Source of the DNA: Diplodia intermedia
Taxonomy: Eukaryota; Ascomycota; Dothideomycetes; Botryosphaeriales; Botryosphaeriaceae
Direction: 5' to 3'
Assembly: GCA_021495925.1 (NCBI GenBank)
Contig: JAKEKT010000012.1
Span: 310,001 to 374,000, forward strand
Length of the DNA stretch: 64,000 bases
Shown: positions 1 to 10,700 of the stretch, piece by piece
Layout of the letters: every line of letters starts with the position of its first letter
How positions within the stretch are numbered: position 1 is the first letter of the stretch
Translations under genes and position numbers: made by a program
Notes under the pieces: model-generated
Told to the model about the DNA's origin: nothing
The model's database searches: none
The model's input: only the letters and a program-made list of their open reading frames with translations

Positions 1-623
1 CGCCATCCCCATCGGCACCCGTTCAGAAAACCAGATGGAGCCATTTCGAGCTTCCAACGGACCGATGCCGGCGAGTTGCACGGGCGAGACCGTCTGACTG
101 CAGCTCCCGCTGCGCGTTCTGCGGCCAGGCTGGGTGAGCAGCGCGCGGGGGGCCGTCTCACCGTCCGGAGGGGCAGTCGCGTGGGGTATGTGCCCCTCTC
201 ATTGGTGGTAAATCTCATCCACTCTGTTCTGAACTCGCAACACCTGCCAGAGCTCAACCAGCACAGCAACAGTCGCGACACGGCGGCGCTGCACTGAGGC
301 TCTGGACGCAGCAGGCGGCAGCATTTGTGGGTCGGCACTGGCGAGACGGCTCGTTGCCGGCTGCCGCAGGCGATTTCCAGCCGCCACCCGATCGATGATG
401 CATATCTGGATACAAGTGGATTTTCTAAGATAGCGATTGGGACGGTGCTGTTCCCGCACGCATCGGCTCAATTGGCGCGTGTCAGTGACGCCTGTCGCGT
501 CCGGCAATATTAAAGCCCCTCCCCCTCCATTTCACCCGCCGCACCAATTCTTTTTCTCACCTCCCCGACTTCCACTCCTCTCCTACCCAGCCCCCCGTCC
601 ACTGCCACCTGCCAGCCGCCATC
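1..623. other. Intergenic region and promoter of the alcohol dehydrogenase
   Basis: No gene is supported here. Short open frames exist on both strands, but none has a recognisable product. The last 100 bases before the start codon at 624 are a C/T-rich tract, common in the 5' untranslated leaders of ascomycete genes. Confidence 0.6.
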
Positions 624-1829
624 ATGCCGTACCCCGAGACCGCTGAGGGCTTCTGTGTCACCGACATCAAGAAGTGGAGCAACTTCACCAAGCAAGAGGT
701 CCGTCGCGCGCGCCACCTGCCCCGCGCCGCCCCACCAATCTGACAGCCCCTCGTTACCGCAGTTCAAACTCAAGCCGTTCGGCGACCGCGACGTCGACGT
801 TGCCATTGACGCATGCGGTGTGTGCGCCAGCGACGTGCACACCATCAGCGGCGGCTGGGGCGCCGACATCCCGCTCCCGCTGTGCGTCGGCCACGAGATC
901 GTCGGCAAGGTCGTCAAGGTCGGCAAGGACGTGACCACCTGCAAGGTCGGCGACCGCGTCGGCGTCGGCGCCCAGATCTCGGCCGACCTGACGTGCGGCA
1001 ACTGCAAGGCCGACCAGGAGAACTACTGCCCCAACTCGGTCGACACCTATGGCGCCCCCTACCCCGACGGCACCATCTCCATGGGCGGCTACTCGTCGCA
1101 CGTCCGCGCCCACGAATACTTCACATTCAAGATCCCCGACGGCCTCGAGACGAGCTTGGCCGCCCCCATGCTTTGCGCCGGTCTGACCGTCTTCAGCCCT
1201 CTGAAGCGGTTAGGCGCCGGCCCGGGTAAGAAGATCGGCATCGTTGGAATGTAAGTACTCGAGAGACCAGGCCATTTACAGGTGCTAACCAACTGTACAG
1301 TGGTGGCCTCGGTCACTTCGGCATCCTCTTCGCAAAGGCGCTGGGCGCCGAGGTCTACGCCATCTCGCACAGCCCGAGCAAGAAGGAGGACGCGCTGAAG
1401 CTGGGAGCCACGGACTTCATCGCGACCAAGGAGAAGAACTGGGCGGAGCCGTGGAAGTTCGCGTTCGACTTCATCATCAACACGGCCGACGCGACGGACA
1501 AGTTCAACCTGCCCGACTACTTCAGCACGCTCAAGGTCAACGGCAGCTTCCACATGGTCGGCTTCCCCGACAACCCGCTGCCGCAGATCCAGGCCCAGGC
1601 CTTCGCCCCCAACGGCTGCTCCATGGGCGCCTCGCACATCGGCAACCGCCCCGAGATGATCGAGATGCTCGAGCTCGCCGCCAAGCAGGGCATCAAGAGC
1701 TGGGTCGAGACCATCGACATCTCCGAGGAGGGCTGCAAGCAGGCCGTCGAGCGCGTCTACAAGGGCGACAACGTCCGCTACCGCTTCACCCTCGTCGGCT
1801 ACGACAAGGTCTTTGGCGAGCGCGCATAG
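624..1829 (+). CDS. NADP-dependent zinc alcohol dehydrogenase (ADH6/ADH7, cinnamyl-alcohol-dehydrogenase type)
   Basis: Medium-chain zinc dehydrogenase, 363 aa, exons 624-698, 763-1250, 1301-1829. The introns have GT...AG ends, and the second contains a GCTAAC branch site. The family reduces aldehydes to alcohols with NADPH in the cytosol. Catalytic-zinc ligands are seen as Cys-43 (CGVCASDVH) and GHE at 68-70. The Rossmann motif GIGGLGHFG lies near residues 187-195 and is created exactly at the second splice junction, which supports the model. The structural-zinc loop reads CGNCKADQENYC (103-114), with three cysteines where the family usually has four; it looks like a three-residue loss. The start ATG at 624 sits after a pyrimidine-rich leader and gives the usual family length. 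The exact substrate cannot be inferred. The family call is secure. Confidence 0.93.
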
Positions 1830-2155
1830 ATCTGTTTCACTCCCCCCAAATCATGACTTGAGCCCGGTTTGCTCATGAGTGACGAAGTTGATGACAAGTT
1901 GCGCGGGTCAGTGTTGGTGCCCCCGCCTTGGTATAAGGGTATATCCGCGGCATGTTGTCCCGCATCGAGATAGAAAAGCAATGTAATATTGAGTCCCATA
2001 TTGTATGCACCTTACTGATTGTGACATGACTGGTATATTCGAGAGCATGGTCATTATATGGTAGAAGAAAAGTGATCTGGCGTATACGAAGCGTTGGGAA
2101 CTCCAACCTCCTGCGCCTGGCTCGCATGTATGCTTCCCACGGTGGCACCTTGCAC
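1830..2155. other. Convergent intergenic region
   Basis: Holds the 3' ends of the alcohol dehydrogenase (+) and the zinc-finger gene (-). Moderately AT-rich, with no gene or repeat seen. Confidence 0.6.
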
Positions 2156-5145
2156 TCATTGGCGCACAAGGTTCCCATCGCGGTCCCAGACATAGTCATA
2201 AAGCTCCTGAAAATCTTCCGCGAAGGGAAAGTTCAGAGGAGAAAGAATTCGCGTCGATGTATGAAGGAGCTGCGAATTGGGCACGGCAGCGTCCAAGCCG
2301 GGCATACTTTCGAAATCGAAAGACCCATCGCCGTTGTCCATCTGCGCGGCATGGTCCCGTCGCGCAATTTCGGGAGAGTCGTTCGGCTGTGCGAGTGCTT
2401 CGGGATATCGAGGCAACGTCAGAGAATGCATGTGGCCGGCGTCGTTGGAGAGAGGATCCGCGTGTGGATCCCGTGGTTGCCCGGACGCGTTGTACACACG
2501 AGCGGTGCCGTAACCGGAATCGCTGTTTTCCACAGGCGTAGTCGTCGGTCGGATCAGACTTTCTGCGGCTGTAGTACTGCCGATGGTGGGAGGAACTCCA
2601 GGGGGTACGAAGAACATGCTTCCGGGTTCATTGGTGCTCGATTCTGTCGTATTCGTTTGCGATGCGGATCCTGACTCTGGTGAAGCGGTGGTGTTGAAGT
2701 CGCCTCTCCCGTAGTTGTGTTCCTCTTGGATTGCCCGTATGATTTCTGGAACACTGCTGAGTATCGTCTCTGCTATGTGCTCCGCCGGGTTTTCATCATC
2801 GAGTCTCCTCGCGATGTGTTGTTGCACCAGGTGAGGTAGCGTGTGGCGTTGAAAATGCTCGTACTGGGAAAACTCATCCCGGGTCCGGCTCTGGGGGTGC
2901 ATGGCGTCTTCACTGTCTGCAAAGACAAGTTAGCGAACTTCCGCATATGGACGCGATCCAGACGCTTGTGCGGCTTACACGGTGATGGTATGTTCCCAGA
3001 AGCATCTAGCGCGTCCCCAAACAATATTGTCCACACGACTCTCCACTTTGCTTCTTCTGACGTTGTTTTAGCTGACCTTCTCTTGAGCTCTCTCAACGTT
3101 GATTGACCAAAGTAGATCAACGGCTGGGGTCGAGGCCCGTTGCACGTGCTTGACCCAGTCTCCGGCTGGAGATGTTTTGTCAAATCGGCAGAGTCCTTGA
3201 AGCGCCTGAAGCAACGCCCACAGTGGATCACCAACGATAGAGCGTGTTGTCGATAAAGGTGCTCCCTGGGCAAGTTAGTCATATGATACAATGGGATGAG
3301 TTTTTGGCACCTACTTGACTCTGTGCACGTCCTGGAAAGGATGAACACAAGATGTGGTCAGATCGTCGTTCCGTGAAAGCCTTTTCCGATAAGGGCAAGC
3401 GAACTTTCTTTTACCGCCAGTACATCCAGGCAGAGAAGCTTCGTACCGTGGGCGTTTGGCACCTCCCTCTTCATCTTCATCATGGTTGCGTTTCCTCCCT
3501 TTGGAAGGTGGGCCGTATCGACCGTGCTGCCCCGGGGATGATGATTCCGAAACAAACGATGCTCCGTTCGACTGTGACTCGCGAGAGTCTGATGTCGACG
3601 ACGAGAGGTCCGTGAGGAAGCTATCTTCGCTGGAGCAATCTGATTGTTCGGAGTCCAAGCCCAACATGACCATGGCTTCTGCCATAACGATGCGGCTGAT
3701 TCGTTGTTTTCTTGAGTTCAAAGCACGCCGCAGGATGGTTTCTGCTTGGCTGTTCTGGTATATTCCGGCATCACACAGCCCCGAAACCTCGGTAGTCGAA
3801 GTGGTACACGAAGTTTTCTCTTCGAAGATTCCCGCAAGATTGAAAGATATTGAAGGGAATTTCCGCAAAAGGGAGATTTCAGAAAGCTCCAAAATGGCGG
3901 GAGAGCCAACGCAAGCGAATTCTGCGGACGATCGAAAAGGTACTGCGGCAAGCGTGGATCTGTTTGAGCTCCGTGGGCCATCGAAGATTGAGTACCTCGG
4001 CGGAGACAGCTCAGGATAGTGGTTCAGAGCTTTGCACAAAAGCTTCGTGGCATTTGTGAGATTCGCCATGAGATGCCTCACAACTTGCTTGCCGTAGGAT
4101 GTGTGACCTTTCCTCCGCTTACCCGTTAATTCGAATCTGGTGATCCAAAACTTCCCTGTCATTCGGTCCTCGTCTACAAAATAGCAGACTAGGATCTCCT
4201 CGTTGCTCAAGAGATCGATAGCCCTAAGTGCTCCATAACGGTATGCTCCTATCTGGACCTCAGTGATGACCTTTCGAGGCCGAAAGCCAAGGCCTTGCTC
4301 GGCACCATGTCTCTCTTTGGCGTTGATCACCCCGCGTTGAATGAGAGCGCAATCAGTCTTTCGAAGGAACTTCGTCTTCCGGAGGTCCAGGTAACGTGGT
4401 TGGAGCTCTGATCCGGCCGTTGATGGAAGGATGAAATTTATGGCACTCGCCACCCATTCCAGGGCCATCCTGAAATTGAGTATGGACGCCATAGGGTGAT
4501 ACAGAGGTATGAAAGTCTGTACAAAGTCCAGAATGCTGAGTATTCCAGTTTTCCCGGGGTAATGCAATAGTGTGTGAACGGCCATGAGGCACAGCGGTAG
4601 AAAGCTTGTGGTGCATCCGCTCACAGGACATTTGGAAGCGTCGCTGTTCGAGTGCGACAGCACCAAGTGGGTGCGGAGCTTCTCAGAAGTAGGAAAAGTC
4701 CGGTTGTATGACCTGCATTTGATTGCCGGGCAGTTCAGTGTGCCTTCTTTCTTGTGAGCTGTCTGGGCACTGCTGACAAAATCCACGATCGACGCAGATG
4801 GACTCGCACAGAGTCGGAACAACGCCAATCTTGAGAAAGGTCAGCCATTTCGAAAGTAGTCGTATAGAAATGTCTCTAGAACAAATACCTCATACTTAGT
4901 CGTTCATTGCTATGTCGCCGAGCTCGTTTCCTTGATGACGCAGCGGAAGCCATATCCCCAATTTTGCAGTACTCGTTGCGAACGTCAGCGCGGTCTCCTT
5001 TGCTCGAATCCTCCGATTTGTAAATCCTCAAAGGTCTCTTTCTCGTCTCGACCTGTGAATGTTCTCTGAGACCAAAGTCAGCACCGTGAACAATACGTGA
5101 AGGGGTTGGCTGACTTCTCAAAGTATCCCTCGTCCATACGCTCAT
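2156..5145 (-). CDS. C2H2-type zinc-finger domain protein (fungal HRVKEHLYRxH family)
   Basis: Model on the minus strand: exons 5145-4889, 4829-3315, 3265-2979, 2916-2156; 939 aa if the first ATG is correct. An N-terminal C2H2-like pair is visible (CPAIKCRSYNRTF...H, then CPVSGCTTSF...H). In the middle, the sequence after KFACPYRK continues through SCVHPFQDVHRVK, across an intron, into EHLYRQH and then CGRCFRRFKDSADLTKHL. This is the hallmark of a large fungal family of unknown function, usually annotated as C2H2 finger proteins. The intron falls exactly inside VK/EHLY with phases that fit. Between the finger blocks lies a Ser/Asp-rich stretch and a basic KGRKRNHDEDEEGG segment, probably nuclear. 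The C-terminus after the last intron is acidic and low complexity. The 5' end is uncertain: an internal ATG at about 4954 (MASAASSRKRARR) could also be the start. DNA or RNA target unknown. Confidence 0.75.
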
Positions 5146-5877
5146 GTTCGACAAGGATCGGCGCGGATGTCGCCTTGGTTGGTCGATTCCTGGAGGAAAA
5201 TGCCATCCTATAGTTTTCTACGAAGAAGCGTAACCCAGCCGCGGGCTCGTCGAGGCAAAAATAAAGAAGCAGGTGAACAAGGCTACCTTATGACTGTTAA
5301 AGACGCATAAGAAGCTGGCTGCCCAAGCGCGCACCTGCGCACATCGACTTTGCCACTCCACAAGCGCAACTGCGCAGGCTGTTGCCTAACCCTTGTGGAT
5401 AATTGAGCCAATGAGAGCCCTTGGAGACTGTAGTGGGCGAGGCACATCAGGCTGTGCACGTCGCATAATCCCTTGCACTAAAGTCTGGGGGCCAAACATG
5501 TCGTCCAATGAACGCCACATTGGCCAGCCACAAGAAGCTCAGCTTCATGCACGGTATCACCCAGATCTTGGACTCGACTACCCACATAGGAAGAGTATAG
5601 CATCATCGGCGAGATTCAGAAGGGTCAATTTGTCTGCGACCTGCTGTGGTATGTAGAAGAACAGGGGTTAGTTTGAGTTGTATCAATTATGGGATCTGAG
5701 CTTACCATGCTGCTGCAATGCGCTGCGCTAGGGAATCTTGAAAGGCAGCATAGAGCAGCCCATCGAACACGAAATGAACATATCAAAGTGTCAAACGAAG
5801 ACTCCTCGATTTTATAAAAATAGATATGAATTACAAACTTGAATAACTCTCGACTTTTGACGGCAGTCCAGGCATCA
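5146..5877. other. Intergenic region with a dispersed-repeat copy
   Basis: No gene is supported. The only structured sequence noticed is the short degenerate element at 5561-5604, listed separately. An AT-rich stretch lies around 5800-5850. Confidence 0.55.
5561..5604. repeat. Degenerate dispersed element, copy A
   Basis: Contains GACTACCCACATAGG followed by AAGAGTATAGC. The same block (CTACCCAT, then GAAGA or similar, then TATAGC) recurs at 27971-28029 and 59277-59322. The copies differ mainly by C/T and A/G changes. All three lie in non-coding DNA. Confidence 0.5.
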
Positions 5878-7068
5878 TCATCCGGGTATCCTATCTCCAC
5901 TACACAGCTCCTCCTCCTCCTTCTTCTTTCCCTCTTTATCCTCGTCATCGCCCCAGAACCGAGCCTCCATCCTCGCCCCCATCAGCCGCAAATCCTCCTC
6001 ATGCATGACGCGCTCGACGAACATGCGTTCGGCGCGCTCACCAGCGGCCAGGGCCACCCGGCCCACCAGGACCGCCACCCGCACCACCGTGGTGACCAAA
6101 ACCACCACCGCCGGGCCCACCGCCGAACTCACCACCCATATAGCCTCCAGGACCGCCGCCCCCGGGCCCGCCGCCGCCGCCGAATCCGCCATGTTGTGCT
6201 CCTCCGAAACCGCCCGGCGGTCCTCCCGATCCACCACCGTGGTGCCCGCCGCCGCCGTGGTGGCCACCGAAACCACCGAAGCCGCCGCCACCGCCCTGGT
6301 GATGCCCACCTCCTGGGCCGCCTCCGAAGAATCCGCCCGGCGGCCCTCCGGCCCCGCCCCCGCTTCCGCCGAAGTTCGGCTGGTTGTGGTGCCCGCTGCC
6401 CGCTCCCATGCCGAGCAGGCCTCCAGGCTGACCGCCGAAGCCGCCGCCGCCGCCTCCCTGGTGATGCCCATGAGGGCCGGGGCCACCACCGCCGCCTCCA
6501 CCTGGTCCCCCCACATGTTGAGGTGCGCCACCCCATCCGCCGCCTTGGTGCGCATGTCCGCCAGGCGCTCCGCCATGGCCGCCCGGCTGCGGCGACGATG
6601 CCGGACCGTACCCTCCGCCGTATCCGCCTCCGCCTCCGCCGCCGCCGTAGCCGTACTGTTGTTGCTGCTGGTGTTGGTTTCCGCCGTGCTTGCCGCCGCC
6701 CATGAGCTTCTGTTCGACTTTGTGCTCGAGCTTCTCCAGGAGACTCTCTTTCTTGTGCGGGGGCTTGTTGTGGCCGCCTCCGCCGAGGAAGGAGAGGCCG
6801 CGGTCGCCGTCGCCGTCCATGGTGATTGTGGTGTCGTTTGCTTGTTTGGTCGTGGGGGAAGCGGGGGTGGCGACGACAAGGGTAAAGCTGACTTCTGAGA
6901 TGCAGTAGTAGTTGAGGATTGAGTGGTTGAGGATCGCAGGGTCGCGGGAGACGAGCTGGGATCGTTGTGCTCAAAGGAACGGGTGGGAGGAACGCTTATA
7001 AGAGGCCGCGTAGGGCGAGGAGGCAACGGAGGAGGCTTGGTAGGCAGTGATTGTGGGATGACGTTCAT
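5878..7068 (-). CDS. Alternative overlapping reading frame with two PPPLPPRP motifs
   Basis: This frame on the same strand is open for 396 aa from the ATG at 7068 and spans the glycine-rich gene in a different phase. Its N-terminus carries KPPPLPPRPTRP and SPPPLPPRPNK. These are two copies of a proline-rich (SH3-ligand-like) motif, written with different codons in the two copies, which argues for selection on protein. The C-terminus (ERAERMFVERVMHEEDLRL and the charged tail after it) also looks protein-like. The middle 250 residues are an Ala/Ser/Arg shadow of the glycine repeats. It may be a real second product, or exons spliced with the glycine-rich frame. I cannot decide which. Confidence 0.3.
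   Translation of the reverse strand: MNVIPQSLPTKPPPLPPRPTRPLISVPPTRSFEHNDPSSSPATLRSSTTQSSTTTASQKSALPLSSPPPLPPRPNKQTTPQSPWTATATAASPSSAEAATTSPRTRKRVSWRSSSTKSNRSSWAAASTAETNTSSNNSTATAAAEAEADTAEGTVRHRRRSRAAMAERLADMRTKAADGVAHLNMWGDQVEAAVVAPALMGITREAAAAASAVSLEACSAWERAAGTTTSRTSAEAGAGPEGRRADSSEAAQEVGITRAVAAASVVSVATTAAAGTTVVDREDRRAVSEEHNMADSAAAAGPGAAVLEAIWVVSSAVGPAVVVLVTTVVRVAVLVGRVALAAGERAERMFVERVMHEEDLRLMGARMEARFWGDDEDKEGKKKEEEELCSGDRIPG
6038..6820 (-). CDS. Glycine-rich low-complexity protein
   Basis: Single-exon reading frame of 260 aa. The ATG at 6820 has a good context (CACCATGG). The first 50 residues are not simple repeat: a Gly/His patch is followed by an amphipathic helix (ESLLEKLEHKVEQKLMGGG). 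After that the protein is almost entirely Gly with His, Pro and Gln, in GGxGG and HHxGG blocks. Comparable helix-plus-glycine proteins of unknown role occur in many ascomycetes. The helical N-terminus is the best evidence for this frame. A second frame on the same strand (7068-5878) is open across the whole gene and protein-like at both ends, so the true gene may be more complex. Function not recognised. Confidence 0.55.
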   Translation of the reverse strand: MDGDGDRGLSFLGGGGHNKPPHKKESLLEKLEHKVEQKLMGGGKHGGNQHQQQQQYGYGGGGGGGGYGGGYGPASSPQPGGHGGAPGGHAHQGGGWGGAPQHVGGPGGGGGGGPGPHGHHQGGGGGGFGGQPGGLLGMGAGSGHHNQPNFGGSGGGAGGPPGGFFGGGPGGGHHQGGGGGFGGFGGHHGGGGHHGGGSGGPPGGFGGAQHGGFGGGGGPGGGGPGGYMGGEFGGGPGGGGFGHHGGAGGGPGGPGGPGRW

Positions 7069-7777
7069 TGCCGAGGCGCAGGGCGGGACCAGGCTGTTTG
7101 TGTGATAGCGGGGCTTGCGAAATCGCGGACGAGTCACGACAAGTACATGGGAGGGTTTGCAGTGTAAAGTGGCAGGACATGACGTTGGCCGCGTGGCTCG
7201 GGGGAGGTGCGCACGTTAAGTTGTGGCGCATTCGGGAAGGCGGCAGGGATGGCGTCGTCATCCTCAGGCACTAGGCCGCCAAGCCGGAAACGCGGTTCAT
7301 GGCGTGAAACTCTGTGCACTGCACGACTGGTGGCGGGCCGAGTTGCGGGCTGGCCTTTTGCTTGCTGAGAGCCAGTGGTGAGGCCGAGATGCGGTCGCGG
7401 TCGTCGGGAGGAAGAGCGACGCGTTGTGGCTGTGTGGCTGTGCACCATCTCCTGGCACGGGGCCCGCGGGGCCCCTCATCAGTGCAGGGTCTTTTGCGTG
7501 CCTAGACTGATCCTCCCGCAGGCGTCGCGTAAGGGCCCCATGTGGGTGTTGCTGTGCCTGCGTCGAACGGAGGTCGCATGGCGCAGCTGCGGTTTGCTGC
7601 TGCTGGGCGTCGGCTGCGGCTTCTGCGCCTGCAGATTCTGGCCGGCTGTCTCGCCAACGCAAACGCCTGACGCTGCAAACACCGGCACCCGCTATCGCCT
7701 CTATGCCTTGACTGCCCTGCCGCAACAGCTGGCCCCCAAATTCTCCCGCTGCGCCCGGTCCAGGTCGCCTCAGCACC
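7069..7777. other. Divergent intergenic region upstream of Dicer-like 2
   Basis: Lies between the minus-strand glycine-rich locus and the plus-strand Dicer gene. GC-rich. Several open frames exist on both strands without recognisable products. No motif is claimed. Confidence 0.5.
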
Positions 7778-10700
7778 ATGGATCCTCCGGCCCCAGATTC
7801 TGCCATCTTCCGCCTGCGGTCCTATCAGGCTGAGATGGTGGAGGAGAGCCTGAAGCAAAATATCATTGTTGCTGTGCGTCCCTGCCAGAACTCAAACGCC
7901 TCCTGATTGCAACTAATCCTGACTTCAGATGGACACTGGCAGTGGAAAGACCCATATGTATGACCATTCGATGCCTCCACCAGCGCCTTCACTGACCACC
8001 ACAGCGCAATATCGCGTACTGCAGCCGAACTCGAAAGCTGCGACCCAGACCAGGTTAACTGCCCTTCTTGACCTGTCCCTCCCTTTTTCTGACTTTTCTG
8101 CAGCTGGTGTGGTTTATTGCGCCCACTGTCACCCTCTGCCATCAGCAGTTTTGTCTGTTCGAAAAGCTGCTTCCCGCCTACCAGATCCGCTTTCTTAGCG
8201 GCAATGACAACGTCGACCACTGGAGTGACCAGAATATTTGGGATGCCGTGCTCAGAAACGTCCGTGTTGTCGTATCGACGCCGGCTGTACTGCTGGATAC
8301 TCTGACCCATGGCTTCGTGAAAATCACGCGAATCGCGCTCCTGATCTTCGATGAGGCCCACATGTGTCGAGGCAACCATCCTGCCAGCGCTATCATGCAG
8401 AGGTTCTATCATCCACTGCTTGCTGATGGTGCTGATGACAGTCTGCCCAGGATCCTCGGCTTGACTGCAAGCCCGGTGGTCAGTGCAAACGCCGACGGAC
8501 TGGAGATCATTGAACGAAGCCTCAACTCAATTGCCAAGACTCCCAAGGTCAACCGAACAGAGCTCCTGCGCTTCACACATAGACCCGAGCTTGTGCAATT
8601 AAAATATTGTGGCCGGTCCTTAGACCCTTCTGCTGGGCCCCCGATTCTTGCTTCCTTAGCGGATGCTTATTATGGGTACAACATCTTGGAAGATCCATAT
8701 ATCATCGGCCTGCGCCAAAAAGCATCTGATGCTACAGATGAGACCAAGGAACAGGTGCTGAAGGAGCTCGCGAAGCTTATCAACAACAGAAAAACCTATG
8801 TCCACGAGCAACTGAAGAAGCTTTACTCACGAGCGCTCGGCATCTACAATGAACTCGGTAGTCCTCCAACAGAGTTCTACATCCGGAGTTGCATTGTGAA
8901 GTTCAATGCCTTCTTGGCAAACTCGAGCCACCTACTCTTTGACTGGTCGGCAGACGAAGGGAAACTTCTTCACGACACGCTTGCGATGGTAGGGGCATCC
9001 GAGTCTACAAGCCAACATGCGTGCATGCAAGACAACCTTTCACCAAAGATGAACACTCTTGTCGATCTTCTACTTTCCGAATGGAATGAAGACTTCACCG
9101 GCATCATTTTCGTCGAGCAACGCGCTACCGTTGCTGCCATGGACCATGTGCTTTCAAACCATCCTCAGCTTCGGCATCTCTTCAACGTCGGCACGTTCGT
9201 TGGCACTTCCATGACTGTGCACAGAAAATCCCACCTTGGCATCGGCGACCTGGTAGAAATAAAGCACCAGCAGCAAACCCTTGAAGACTTCCGTGCTCGC
9301 AAGAAAAACCTTATCGTTGCAACAAGCGTGCTGGAAGAGGGCATTGATGTATCCAACTGTCACATTGTCATCTGCTTCGAGCCTCCTAAGAACCTCAAGT
9401 CTTTCATCCAGCGCCGCGGCCGTGCAAGGAAACAGGACTCCAAATTTGTCATCATGTTTCCCGAGGACTCTACCTTTGTGAAATCGCCAGATGTCTGGCT
9501 GAGCTTGGAGGAGCAAATGAAGGAGGCGTATTTGAATGACTTACGGGTTGTCGAAGCGGCGGAACAACGCGAACAGCTTGAGGAAGAGGGAGACCGATTC
9601 TACTGTTGCGAAACAACTGGGTACGTTCCAAATCCTCAGCGTCGTCATTCTATTAACATGTAGCAGGGCAGTCCTCACGCTCGAAAACTCAATGCAACAT
9701 CTGTACCATTTCTGCGCCATTCTCGGTGGCGGCCAACATGTGGATTTGCGACCTCGGTTCTCTTTCACCGCAGTCGAGAATGATCTCACGACTGCCTCCG
9801 TCACCTTGCCCAATTCAGTGAGCTCCAAGATTCGGCAGCATCAAGGGACAGGATCATGGTTGACTGAAAGGGCTGCGAGAAAAGATGCAGCCTTCCATGC
9901 CTACGTCGCTTTACACAAAGCGGGCTTGATCAACGACAACCTATTACCTTTGCTCAACGACACGGAAAGCGGGCCAGACTTTGGTGTTATCGATGAGAGG
10001 CCAGCAATGATCCAAGCTCAGACCCGTCTTGATCCATGGGTCCCACAGGCTCAGCTTGTGAACTCATGGACGTCCTCAGACCCGTGGTACAGAACGAGAA
10101 TATCAATATCCATTGAAGCGCAAACGATCAGTCTCGTCCTCCTCTTCCCCCAGCCAATGCTTCAAGTCCCTGACTTCCTGCTTCACTGGAATGAGAAGAT
10201 CCGTTATAAATTCAGCAGCGAACCGATGGACGCCATAATCCTCAACGAAAATGAAATCGCTTCACTTCGCCATTCCACGAGAAACCTTCTTTGCGCCATT
10301 TTTGGCCATCATTTGACTGAAGAAAGATATGACTTCCCTTTTCTGATCGCTCCATACGAGGTTCCCGGAGAGATTGAAAGCCATCTACGAACTTTCAACA
10401 ATGACAGCAGACCTGCACTCGAAGTCTATGCGGCGCAGCAGGCGGGCCAAAACCCGACGATAGGCCTTTTGCGTCAGGTCGGCGTTCACGGTCACTTCTT
10501 AATGTTCCGCGGCTTTCAAAGTAGTGATATCAGCATGACAGATGACAAAAACCTCCAGCAAGAAGATGAGCCAACTATCAACGTCGTCTTCTCAGTATTT
10601 CCGAAAAGGCGCGACTTTCTGCATTATCTCCGAGATTCTTCATTACATGGCATGTACATGAAAGAGCATATGCTACCAGCGAAAGACCTCCTTATGGATA

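Noticed and set aside
5839..6898. Two plus-strand frames of nearly 300 codons opposite the glycine-rich gene
   Set aside because: They arise from the GGN/NCC repeat composition. The translations are Arg/Ala/Pro runs.
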